Position numbers and translations under genes: made by a program. Under the pieces are notes generated by a model. It searched no databases and had not been told where the DNA came from. It saw nothing but the letters and a program-made list of their open reading frames with translations. DNA of 64,000 nucleotides from Diadophis punctatus similis (lineage: Eukaryota; Chordata; Lepidosauria; Squamata; Dipsadidae): positions 249,434,856 through 249,498,855 of the forward strand of contig JALIGW010000002.1 in assembly GCA_023053685.1 (NCBI GenBank). The letters run 5' to 3'. This document shows, piece after piece, positions 1-12,287 of this stretch (positions are counted from its first letter, which is position 1; each line of letters starts with the position of its first letter).

Positions 1-149
1 CGCTTTAGGTAGAGACGGGACAAACGTTTCCTATCCGGAGATGGAGGTCAACGGGAAAAACACCTGTGCCTATAAAGCTGACAATACAGTAGGCAGGCTC
101 TGAGTTTAAACTCTTGAGTTTAAAGAGTTAAAACCATCAAGTACTGTAC

Positions 150-280
150 TGCTAGAAAGGATGGGAGGGGGAGGATAAGCGCAGAGCAACTTCCTCTTCC
201 GGAAGACTCATGGGAGGAAGGTGGAGTGCAGAGCGGCTTTTCTGCTCTTCCGAGGATCGAGCAGCAGCTGGAAGGTGAGT
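150..280 (+). promoter_or_regulatory. Candidate promoter/first non-coding exon of zinc-finger unit D
   Basis: The sequence holds an ETS-type site (CTTCCTCTTCCGGAAG, about 190-205) and ends in AAG|GTGAGT, with the donor at 275. The same block occurs upstream of the other three zinc-finger units (26274, 31983 and 47014), always on the gene's strand, with the GT kept in all four. No open frame is shared between copies, so it would be a 5' UTR exon. A duplicated but inactive segment would look the same. Confidence 0.45.
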
Positions 281-496
281 TGAGGGCAGGTGGGAGGAGA
301 GTCCGGGAGAAAGTAGGACCGTTTGCTTTCCTCCATGATGGGGAAGCAGAGAAGCAACTGGGCTGAAGCATGTCAGCTGCTGCAGGTTCCTCTCCTCCCC
401 AAATTTAAGCCCGCTGGTGCTGCACGCTGTGTAACTGGTGGCTGCAATTTTCTGCTGGTGGGAAGATTTAAAAAGTCTCTCTTAAATTAAGGTTGA

Positions 497-835
497 TTTT
501 TTGGGAACGGCTTCACTCCAGAAATTGTGGGTGCTCTGTCATTGGAATGAGTTGAAACTTCTATCCCAACCCCCTGCTCATTTTAGAGAAATGGCTGTGC
601 AGTCTCTTCTAAAAGCCACCAGTGGTGGAGCACCTACAACTTCTGAAAGTAAACTGTTCCACTGGTTAAGTGTTCTCACTGTTAGGAAGTTTCTCCTTAG
701 TTCTAGGTTGCTTCACTCCTTGATTAGTTCCATCCATTGCTTCTTGTCTTGCTTTCTGGTGCTTTGGAAACTAAGCTGACACCCTCTTATTCATGTCAAC
801 TCCTCCAGTATTGGAACACTGTTCAACCGTTCAGT
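497..835 (-). mobile_element. CR1 LINE 3' remnant (unit D)
   Basis: About 340 bp match, on the minus strand, the 3' part of the longer CR1 copies at 32250-35790 and 47290-50082 (shared blocks around TTCTCCTTAGTTCTA and the GTTCCACTGGTTAA segment). The rest of the CR1 is missing here, either deleted or never inserted. No coding capacity remains. Confidence 0.6.
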
Positions 836-976
836 GTTTGTTTTTTTTATTTTTATGTCTTGCCAATAAATATGGTATTTATTATCATATCATGTATTAA
901 CCTGGTTCAATTGTGCTTAATCCAGCACTTTCTAAAAAATAGCTATTGAGGATCTTTTGGCATCTTTAGTTGCACA

Positions 977-1438
977 GGTAGCCCTCACTTACCACTTCTT
1001 CCATGCGCCTTCAACGTTACCATGGCACAGTAGAAGGAAGAGGTGCACCTGATCCACAAAATTTGTGGTAATCCTAGCACTGGTTCAGTGATCGCACTTC
1101 AGCAGTGACTGTGGTTTTGAAGGTTGAGGAAAAGGAGGTGCACCAACTCTGGTTTTGCCAATAGTTGCACATTTATGATGGTGGCAGCATCCCACACTCA
1201 TGATCCCCATTTGTGACCTCTCCAGCTAGTTTCTGACAAGCAAAATCATTGGGTATACTGGCAGGAAATTTCAAGTCAGGGTCATATGAAATTGCCTTTA
1301 ACAACCCACAGTAATTTGCTTAACAACTCCAGAGGAACAGATGCAAGTTGGCACTGTCGTGTGACATCATGTTTAATAATCAGGCTGCTTAGTGACGCAG
1401 ACATCAGTTCCAATTGCGGTAGGTTAAGTGAGGACTAC
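977..1438. repeat. Palindrome-ended interspersed repeat (TAGTCCTCACTTA family), unit D
   Basis: It begins GTAGCCCTCACTTACC and ends GGTTAAGTGAGGACTAC, so its ends are inverted repeats. The inside has internally complementary blocks of the type TTAACAACTCCAG and CACTCATGATCC. Related copies lie at 10711-18293 (split), 12011-15190 (split), 22441-22780, 35890-36350 and 50083-50383. There is no coding potential, so it is probably a non-autonomous DNA transposon. I cannot name the superfamily. Confidence 0.6.
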
Positions 1439-1480
1439 TTGAATAGGGATGTTATCAGAGGGGTTGTGGACAGTATTTTT

Positions 1481-3011
1481 TAAAAAATAAATTTTATTAA
1501 TTTTCAACTCTTTTCTATAAAATAGCAATTTCAAAAAATTAATAAGCGATTCTACATTTTTACAAAGTTCAACTTTTGTTAGAATATTGGTACATTACAC
1601 ATAATCTTATTTCATTTTTCATGATTACAAATACATTTATATTTACATATTTACAGTACATATTACAATACTTTTTCTTATTAACCCTTTTCTTTTTTTC
1701 TAAATTCAATCCATTGATACCATTTTTCCCATATGTTATAATAGTCCGAATCTTTTTGGCCCCGTAATTCTATTGTAAGTCTGTCCATTTCAGCACATTC
1801 ATAATTTTTTTAAATTATAATACTTTCTACAGGTAATTCTGAGTTTTTCCAAAACTGTGCAGACACTATCCTGGCTGCAGTAGTAATGTGTAAAACCAAA
1901 TATTTGATATTTTTGTTGTAGTCTTTTATAAACATTCCCAAGAGGAGGAGCTCTGGTGTAAATTCTATTGTTACTTTGGTTATTTCCTGTATCCATTTAT
2001 GCATTTTGGTCCAAAATCTTTTCATTTTGGAACACAGCCACCACATGTGAAAGAAGGTGCCTTGTGTTTTTTTACATTTCCAACAAATCGGAGTTCAAAT
2101 TAGGGTAAATTTTGGCTAATTTAGTTGGAGCTAAGTGCCATCTATAACACATTTTATAGTAGTTTTATTTATATGATACTGATTTGGGTAGTTTAAGATT
2201 TCTATTCCATACCTGTTTCCAATCTGCCAAGTGGATATTATGTCCTATATTTTGTGCCCATGCAACCATGGGACCTTTAACCACATCTTCAGTTCTTTCA
2301 TATTGAAGCAAGTAATTATAAATTTTGGATATAATTTTATTTTCTGGGCCTGTCAGAAGTTTGCCTAAGTTTTTAATTCCAATTCGATTCCATTTTCTTC
2401 CATGTCCATCTTATATCGGGACTGTATTTGTGCATATGGCCACCAATCAATAATTATATTTTGTTTACTTAACTCTTCTCTACTTTTCAGTTTTCCAGTT
2501 TCATCCAAAATATCCTTATATTTTATCATTTCATTTCTATCAATTGTATTTGGGTACATAATTGCTTCCATTGTGGACAGCCATCTTGGAATTTTAATAT
2601 AATGTTTTCTTTTTATTTCCAGCCAAATTGTAATTAGTGCATCTCTAACAATGTGTCTTTGAAAATGTTTTGAGATCTTATCTTTGTTCCATAGAAAGGA
2701 GTGCCAACCTAAGAGTAGATCATGGCCTTCTAGTATCAAGATGTGGTTATTGTTTAAGTTAACCCAATCTCTTATCCATACTAGTGCAGCTGCCGTGTGG
2801 TACAGTTTCCAGTCAGGGCCACCTCTACTGTTACTATCCTGTAAATCTATTTTTTTTAATTCTTGGTTTTTTATTTTGCCAGATAAATTTTGTCGTTATC
2901 TTATTTAAATTTGTGAAAAATTTTCTATCTAATTTAAGTGGAACTGTCTGGAACAGATATAGCAATTTAGGCAACATGTTCATTTTAATAATAGGTATGC
3001 GACCTAGTAAT
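1481..3011 (-). mobile_element. 5'-truncated L1 LINE, ORF2 C-terminal fragment
   Basis: On the minus strand the segment reads as the last third of an L1 ORF2 in broken frames. One is 2739-2365, with the block GHDLLLGWHSFLWNKDK followed by DALITIWLEIKRKHYIKIPRW. Another is 2046-1810, with the MWWLCSKMKRFW region. A/T-rich tail sequence lies at 1481-1500. The other units lack it, and their uninterrupted sequence at this point shows that roughly 160 bp of target was lost here. It is therefore specific to unit D and defective. Confidence 0.8.
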
Positions 3012-4206
3012 GACTAACCATTTTGGGACATTTTGTCAGGCTTGAAAGACATAGATTTTCTCCATGTATACATGTGTAGGTGAGTGTATCTGTACGTCTC
3101 TCTGTAAGGTTATGCCTGCAATTATAAAATCTATCCCTAGCACTTCAAGATATATTTGATGATAGTCCTTTGCATTGCTAAGAATTTGTGATTGACCCAA
3201 CTAAACAACTGAATGTTAAACATGGATCTCGGTAGTCTTCTATGTATCAAATGAATCATCAATAATGTAAGTGATTAGTATTGGGGCATGTTTGGTTTTT
3301 CATTGTAATATATACTTTTTTTCTTTTTTCACATCATCTGTAACTATTTTATAAACAATTCAAGTTCTTCTTTTCTTTGAATCTTACAGACAAAGAGGAT
3401 GGCAATTAGAGCCCTCGGGACATCTGTAAATAACAAGCAACGTTGAAAAGGGAAGAAAATCAAGCCAGAAATCAAAATATTTTCCATTTTCTTCAGAAAA
3501 CCGTACAACTTTGCTCCTCCTCCAGCAGCTGTTAGAAAAAAAAAACAGAGAAAATCCAAGAAAGAATAAACAGATTATGCAGAACTCAGGGATACATTAC
3601 ATGAAAAGTCAAGGGAGATTATTTTAAATTCCGCAAAAGAGGGAAATATCTGGAAGTCAGTGGGGAGAAAAAGGTCAATAGTAAAGTCAAGTAGAACATA
3701 CAGTAATGCAGACCTCTCCCTGTGAGGAAGAAAATGGCTTGAATTAAAGCAACATTAAACAAGGCATTGTCCACATTTTTTACCTCCTCAAGAATATCAG
3801 TTGTGGAAAAGCTCCATAGATTTGCATATTGTGGGAAAAGCACAGATTGCAAATCACAGTTGCTTATGTACTAGAGGAGCCAGAAAGGAGAAAAGCCATA
3901 CAAATTACCTGAATATGGCAAAAATATGGGAACACGTTGAGTTGTAATTCGAATTTTGGTGATACACCAGAGGAATTCCAAAGGAGAGAAACCCTTTGAA
4001 TGTCCTATCAGTGGGAAAGGTTTTTGTGATAATTCCATGCTGGTGGGACACCAGAGGACTCACAGAGGAGAGAAACCCATTCAATTGTCTGATTGTGAGA
4101 AATGTTTCATTAGAAATTCCCACCTCATGAGACACAGAGGAGTCACACAGGAGAGAAACCCTTTGAATGTCCGATTTGTGGAAAAAGCTTTAGTGATAAT
4201 TCCACG

Positions 4207-5986
<1,780 letters not shown>

Positions 5987-6878
5987 TGATGCAAATACAA
6001 GAATATTAAAAAAGAACTGCAAGCCTATGATAGTGGCTGATTGACACACGGAGAAAAAAACCCCGGAGAATTAAGAGGCGAAAGAAGCCCGAGAGAAGCT
6101 AAAAAACATAGAAAGCTTTGGGGGGAAAGGTTAGACAATTTGAAAAGCGATTCTCAGGATAAATTGTTTTGTCTATTTGTATTTTTAAACCCCTTGGATT
6201 TATTGATAATCAGCTGTTTTTGACAAACTGTATAATGTGAGATTTGGAAATAAGAGTACCAGCTACTGGATGAAGTGAAGTACTACAGCAATTGCAGCAT
6301 ACTCCGTGAAAGTGAATTTAATACACACAAAGTCTAATACACAGAATAGAAGCAATAACATCTGGAAGACAACCAGACCTTGACTTTATGTTATGACTTG
6401 GATAACTCTGAGAATATCTGATTAGTTCCTTTTTTCCTTTTTTCCTCTTCTGAAGACTTCAAAAGGAACTAACTTATACATAACTAAACATTATTAAACT
6501 TGGCTATTGGATCATAGATTTAAAAGATTGGGAAATATAGTGGCCTAATCTGGGCTTGGAGTCTACGAGTCAAAAGAAGAAAGGTGTCAGAAGAAAAGGG
6601 GGGGAAGAAAGGAAGAAAATTTGGACAATTGGGAAAATATATAATTGGGAAACTTTAAAATTAAAAACTCAAGAGTGTAAAAGGAGGTTTAAAATATTGG
6701 AATATTGGAATTTTAGAAATATATTGAGTAATTTTCATTAAATTGTCAAAATTTATATAGAGGTATATGATGATATAATCTTGATGATAAAAAGTATGAG
6801 GGAATCTTTAAAGAATGATAGACATAGAAATGAATGTAGAAGTTACTCAACAAGTGGGGGGGGAACATACTCAAGAAA

Positions 6879-7498
6879 TACCGTATTTTTCGGAGTATAA
6901 GACGCACCTTTTTCCTCCCTAAAAGTGGCTGAAAATTTGGGTGCGTCTTATACTTCGAATGTAGCTTTTTTTTTCCAGCCCTAACTAGGTGCTAACAGAT
7001 CTTCTTAGCTCTTACCTTGCAGGCTTTTTCATTGTTACTCTCTCCAAATAATGGTTTTCCAGCCCTAAGTCTTTGCAGGGTTTTTTCCATTGCTCTACTT
7101 GCTCCGAATAAGTTTTTTTCTAGCCGTAACCAGGTGCTATCTATCTTCCCAGCTCTTACTGGCTTGCAGGCTCTTTCATTGTTACTCTCTCCAAAGAATG
7201 TTTTTCCAGCCCCAAGTCTTTGCAGGGTTTTTTTCATTGCTCTACTTGCTCCGAATAAGTTTTTTTCTAGCCCTAACCAGGTGCTAATGATCTTCTCAGC
7301 TCTTACTGGCTTGCAGGCTCTTTCATTGTTACTCTCTCCGAAGAAGGTTTTTTTAAGTCCTAACCAGGGGATAAAATAATGTGCTGAAGCTGACCAGACT
7401 AAGGACGCTAGCCAGATGAATACCTGGTAGGCAGATTTTTTTCCCCTATTTTCCTCCCCAAAAACTAAGGTGCGTCTTATACTCCGAAAAATACGGTA
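6879..7498. mobile_element. MITE with about 30-bp terminal inverted repeats and TA ends (copy 1)
   Basis: The ends are inverted repeats: TACCGTATTTTTCGGAGTAT at the left and its complement (ATACTCCGAAAAATACGGTA) at the right, continuing into GACGCACCTT/AAGGTGCGTC. A third, internal copy of the end motif (GTGCGTCTTATAC) lies at 6941-6953. The outermost TA fits Tc1/mariner-like target duplication. There is no ORF with a transposase motif. A diverged relative lies at 7799-8789. Confidence 0.75.
6991..7340. repeat. Internal tandem repeat of about 146 bp inside MITE copy 1
   Basis: The unit (GCTAA-GATCTTC-AGCTCTTAC ... TTGCTCCGAATAAG ... TAACCAGGT) starts at 6991, 7136 and 7283, giving periods of 145 and 147 bp and about 2.4 copies. 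The related MITE at 7799 lacks it, so the duplication arose in this lineage of the element. Confidence 0.7.
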
Positions 7499-8117
7499 GG
7501 TGAGAATTTAGAAGAAATTCAAAATGAGACGCAAGAAGCTAAAGAAGAGAAAGGAATAAATGAGCCGAGGTGGCGCAGCGGTTAGAGGCAGTACTGCAGG
7601 CCACTTTAGCTGACTATGATCTGCAGATCAGCGGTTCAAATCTCACCGGCTCATGGTTGACTCAGCCTTCCGTCCTTCCGAGGTAGGTAAAATGAGGACC
7701 CAGATTGTTGGGATCAATATAAATATACATTGCTTACTGGTGTAAACCACGTAGAGAGTGCTTGCACTGTGAGGCAGTATATAAATCTCACAAATAAATA
7801 ACGTATTTTTCGGAGTATAAAACACACCTTTTTACCCTCAAAAAGAGGGTGAAAACTTGGGTGCGTCTTATACATTGAATGTAGCCCCACCCACCCGGTC
7901 ACCCCCACCCTTTGGCCTCTGCCTGCCAGCAATTTATCTCTTACAGCAAACAGGGCAAAGCCTGATTAGCACAAGAAGAAAGTATCTGCCTCCCGACACA
8001 CAGCTGACTCAGAAGCCACGTGGTAAAATGAAGCTAACTATGGTGGCTGTGAGGAGACAAATTGAAATAGACTGCTAGGCAATGTTTGACTGCTGAAATT
8101 GAAAGGAAGTAAACTGC

Positions 8118-8200
8118 AAGCTGCTGTAGCCTAGAGGAAAGAGCTCTTGCCTCACAATCAGGAGGTTTTGAGTTCTATCCTAGGTAGAGGCAGATTCTGT
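8118..8200 (+). repeat. tRNA-like SINE head inside MITE copy 2
   Basis: The segment reads GTAGCCTAGAGGAAAGAGC (box A-like), then GAGTTCTATCCTAGG (box B-like). Spacing is compatible with a Pol III promoter. The mismatches and lack of a complete tRNA fold argue for a SINE fragment. Confidence 0.4.
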
Positions 8201-8494
8201 TACTTTGTTAAATGTTTGTAGAGTGTTCAAATTATTAGACTTATTTTTTAAAGACTGCTTTATTATTGTTCTAGACAACTTAACAAAATGAAGAAGCTTT
8301 TTAAAATAAATGCTTGCTCTGAAGAGGCCCAGTGCTTTTGTATCTTCTTTTAAATAGCAGAGAATGTATACTTCCAGAAAGCCACATAAAATTTAAAGAT
8401 CTGTAAAAGTATAATCTGAAATGTAATAGTGTCCTGTTCAGTAAATTTCCTGACAGTTAGGACAATTGGAACTGAAGTTAGAACTGAAGTGGTG

Positions 8495-8565
8495 TAGGGT
8501 TCCTGCCTAAGCAGGGGGTTGGACTAGAAGACCTCCAAGGTCCCTTCCAGCTCTGTTATTATTGG
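8495..8565 (+). mobile_element. CR1 LINE 3'-end fragment
   Basis: The block GGTTGGACTAGAAGACCTCC followed by AAGGTCCCTTCCAGCTCTG and ATTATT is the typical amniote CR1 3' end. Only about 70 bp is present, a dead-on-arrival copy. Confidence 0.75.
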
Positions 8566-9613
8566 AGGAGTTGGTGTGATTACATTTAAGAAAACTTTCT
8601 GGCATTATGTACATTTCTCCAATTCTTTGCTATTTCTATGGGTCAGGCACACATGCATAGATACACAGCAAACAGTGTATATCATCTGTACTGTTTGCTG
8701 TTTGGCAAATTGCTGGGAGGCAGAGGCCTTTTTTCCTTGTTTTCCTCCCCCAAAACTAAGGTGCGTCTTATACTCCGAAAAATGCGGTAAGTAAATAAAT
8801 AAATAAATAAATAAATAAATAGGAATCAATTAGAGAACTCTTCAAAAACTTACAAAAGAATAGAGAGAAAAGAGAAAAGATCTCCCAAGAAAAGGAAAGA
8901 CTTAAAGAAAAAAAATTCTTAAAAGAAAAAGGAAGTTTTGTTGAAGTGTTCAAGCAATACAGCAGAAAGAGATAAAGGGTATTCAGAAGGAAATGTTCAG
9001 TAGACATAAACTCAATAAAAAGAGCTATAGAATTCCAAGAGAGAGAGAGAAAAGGCTGATTTAAAAGACAATAAATGATGGGATTGTAAAAAGGTTGAGA
9101 TGATGGATAAGAAAAAAGAAAATATATGAAATTACTAATAGGGAAAATAGTATTGTATGTACAGAAGAAGTTAAGATCAGTAGATGGGAATTTAGGATTA
9201 GGAAATTCAGCGGTTTTATTACTATTTGTAGTGTGTTAAAATATATTGTGAATTTTTATATTAAGGATTGGAAATTGGGGAGACTTTGAGATACACTCCC
9301 AGGATTGATTTAATATTGTTAATATTTGGAGTCATTAATAATCCTACACATTTGGATGAAAGTTAATAATAGCATTTTAGTAGGGGAACAAATACATGGC
9401 GTAAAGAAATGTTATTTATATTTAGATGGATTAATGGGAAAATGATAACAAGATTATGAAATGAGAATAGCATTGTTGAAGTTGGAAGAATAGGATTACA
9501 CATACTGATTTGTATTATTATTGTTAATATTGTTTAAAAAAGACTTGACCCAGTCAATGTACTGTCCACAAAATATGTATGATTATATGGAAAAATAAAA
9601 AAAGCTTGTTTAA

Positions 9614-9817
<204 letters not shown>

Positions 9818-9989
9818 TAAGGCAAAAGTTGAAGAGTTTAGAGAAGTCTTGAATTTCATTTGTGATCTCCCATTCACAAAGTGTAGGTGAGAAACTGACA
9901 GTTTGAATTCTGGTCTGATTCTTTTTACTCAAACTTTTCTCAGGATTAAACTTATAGGTGGAGAGAAAAGGAAAGTGGAAAATGGCTGG

Positions 9990-10450
9990 CCGACTCTACC
10001 TAAAGCGTGTGGAAGATGTTTTCATGATTAAATGCTATCAAGTCGTTTTTCACTTCTAGCAACCGACTTTTGCGATTGAGCCAAGTGAAATAGTGAAATG
10101 TGATGGTGCTGAGCTCAACAGTTAATGACCTTTCTTTACAGAATTACAGAATCAGCTATCTTGGGGCTGTGTCTCAGTGGAGATCAAAGCCTCTCTACAC
10201 CCTAAATCTTTATAACTTATTTAATGTGGCTCCCAAGGATTTAAGACGGGGCACCAAGACCCTCCAGGGAGCCAGCTTCACTCCTGTAGGCCAGGGCTGC
10301 ATCCAAGGACACCCAGCATGAAGCTTGATTCCTGAAGGAGGAAATTGTATATGTGCTAAATGTTAAATGCCATGTGTAAATTCTGTAAATTTACTTGCAG
10401 GGAAATCTCCATTAGGTCACAGATAGAGAAAAATATGCAGCAGGGGTTAG
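9990..10450 (-). repeat. Inverted copy of the 5' flank of a zinc-finger unit
   Basis: Read on the minus strand this matches 46285-46740 upstream of unit C, including AAACGACTTGATAGCATTTA, the AGAGAGGTTTTGATCTCCA block and the CCATGTGTAAATT block. It is only the outer flank of a unit, in opposite orientation to unit D, which it directly follows. This suggests a fifth, mostly lost, inverted copy. No ORF is supported. Confidence 0.55.
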
Positions 10451-10710
10451 AAAACGAGGGCTAAGAAAAAGGGGATAATTGTCAATCTAGAGGAGAAGAA
10501 ATATTTCTAAAATACATTTAAAAAAAAGGAAAAATAGAATATCCCACCAAAGCACATGGCTGACTGATCACCAGGCTAACTATTACAGGGACACCCTACA
10601 CTGCCATTTTTAATGAAGATCTAGTAAGACTTGGATTGTGATAGTGGCCTTTTAGCTATCGGATCTAAGCTCTGTTGTATGGAGGAAGCTGAAATATAAC
10701 CTCAATATAT
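10451..10710. other. Unassigned intergenic sequence
   Basis: A/T-rich sequence with no repeat that I recognise and no ORF of interest. Confidence 0.3.
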
Positions 10711-12058
10711 ACAGATAGTCCACAATTTACGACCACAATTGAGATCGAAATTTATGTTGCCAAGTGACACTAAACATTGCAACTGTCATAAATATAAGTC
10801 AGCTGTCAAGCATCTGAATCTAAATCACATGAGCACACAGTCATAAATGTGAAAAACAGTCATAAGTTGCTTTTTTCAGTGCCGTTGTAACTTTGAATGG
10901 TCACTAAATGAATTGTCCTGAGTAGAGGACAGGGGTGAAATCCGACCGGTTCTGCTCGGTTCGGGCAAAACGGTAGCGGACATGTAGCCTGGGTCGCTGA
11001 ACCAGTAGGGACTGCTTGCTGGCCATGACCCCGAACCGGTCCCTTGGTCACCGCTTGCTCGCCCCAAGTGTTTCTGCAAAGAAAGAGCCCCCTTGCATAA
11101 GGTGACCAGATTTTAACATTGGTAAAGAGGGACACCATTGACCGGGGGTGGGTGGGTTCCTGATTAAAATTTTGGTCTATATGGAGCAACAAAAATTTTC
11201 ATAGAACACAAAAATAGTATTGTAATATATTTCAGAAAAATCTATATATATATATATAAAAGCGAAATACCACTCACGCATCATCACGAAAGCTGCTGTA
11301 AACACATACTGGTTAATTCTTCTGTCCACCAAAATTCAAGCTAACAGAAGAAGCACAAAAAAAGGAATTTCTCCTTCAATTTTAGCATACCACTTTCATT
11401 GGTTAGGAACCAACTGCCTTTTGCAACAACTGCAAATTCCTGAAACCTTTCAAGGGTAGTCCCAGATGTCAGGACATGGATTAAAGGTAGTCGCAATCGT
11501 CATGTATGTATACCTTTAAAATAAAATCTAATTGCTACAGTTGATAAATGTGGTTTTGGATATCATAAATATGACTTTCAAAGGTTTTTAGAAGGATCTT
11601 TTCTAATATAACCCAGGGATACACAACTCCAGGTTATTGTAACGAAGTTCCATAATAATCTTATTGTCGCCAATTTAACCTTTGCAAACAATTAAAATTT
11701 CCTCTCTTTTAATCACACTGGATCTAATCCATCTGTATGGGCCATTTTCATTCAAAGCAAAGCTTTGATAGCCCACCCAAAACGTGAAAGGCACCAAAAT
11801 GAATGAGTAAATAGGTTTGCCACACCGTAAAATATATTTTGTTTTTTAAAAAAACTATTTGCGGTCCATTTTTAAAATAATCAATCCGTAGAAAATTCCA
11901 AGATATAAAATTGACAAGTAAAAATTGTTTAGATCGCCCCCCCCGCCAAGTACTAATTCCGGTTTGTCTGTTTGTTTTTTAAGATAAAACCACCTAATCC
12001 TTGACATACAATAGCTCATTTAGTAACCGTTCAAAGTTACAATGGCACTGAAAATAGC

Positions 12059-12270
12059 ACTTTTCTTATATACCGCTTCATAGTGCTTTACAGCCCTCTC
12101 TAAGCGGTTTACAGAGTTCAGCATATTGCCCCCAACAATCTGGGTCCTCATTTTACCGACCTCGGAAGGATGGAAGGCTGAGTCAACCTTGAGCCTAGTG
12201 AGATTTGAACAGCTGAACTGTTGAACTAGCAGTCAGCCTGCAATGGCTGCATTTAACCACTGCACCACTT
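12059..12270 (-). mobile_element. Sauria/Squam-type SINE
   Basis: On the minus strand it runs from AAGTGGTGCAGTGGTTAAATG through the body TTGACTCAGCCTTCCATCC and AAAATGAGGACCCAG to the AAGCGGTATATAAG tail. It lacks the first bases of the tRNA head, so it is slightly 5' truncated. Confidence 0.85.
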
Positions 12271-12287
12271 CAAAAATGACTTGTGGC

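Larger units (their letters stand above)
7799..8789. mobile_element. MITE of the CGTATTTTTCGGAGTATAA family (copy 2)
   Basis: The left end TAACGTATTTTTCGGAGTAT and right end ATACTCCGAAAAATGCGGTA match copy 1 (6879-7498) at both termini and over about 70 bp inside each end. The middle differs, with a tRNA-like SINE piece and a short CR1 fragment. It sits in the A/T-rich tail of a SINE. Confidence 0.7.
7562..8822 (+). mobile_element. Sauria/Squam-type SINE, split by MITE copy 2
   Basis: A tRNA-related head (GAGCCGAGGTGGCGCAGCGG, with B box GGTTCAAATCTC near 7633) is followed by the common body (GACTCAGCCTTCCGTCCTTC, then AAAATGAGGACCCAG) and an (AAAT)n tail. The tail is interrupted at 7799 by a MITE and resumes at 8790-8822. 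The body 3' of the tRNA part is shared with the SINEs at 12059-12270 and 54267-54516. It is a Pol III retroposon, not a tRNA gene. Confidence 0.85.

Noticed and set aside
3344..3559. Short frames in the linker of the zinc-finger exons as KRAB domains
   Set aside because: No KRAB A-box motif (such as DVAVYF or WxxL) is readable in any frame of the four linkers.
7562..7660. Possible tRNA gene (A and B boxes)
   Set aside because: The head is fused to the Sauria SINE body and an (AAAT)n tail, lacks a full cloverleaf, and recurs as interspersed copies.
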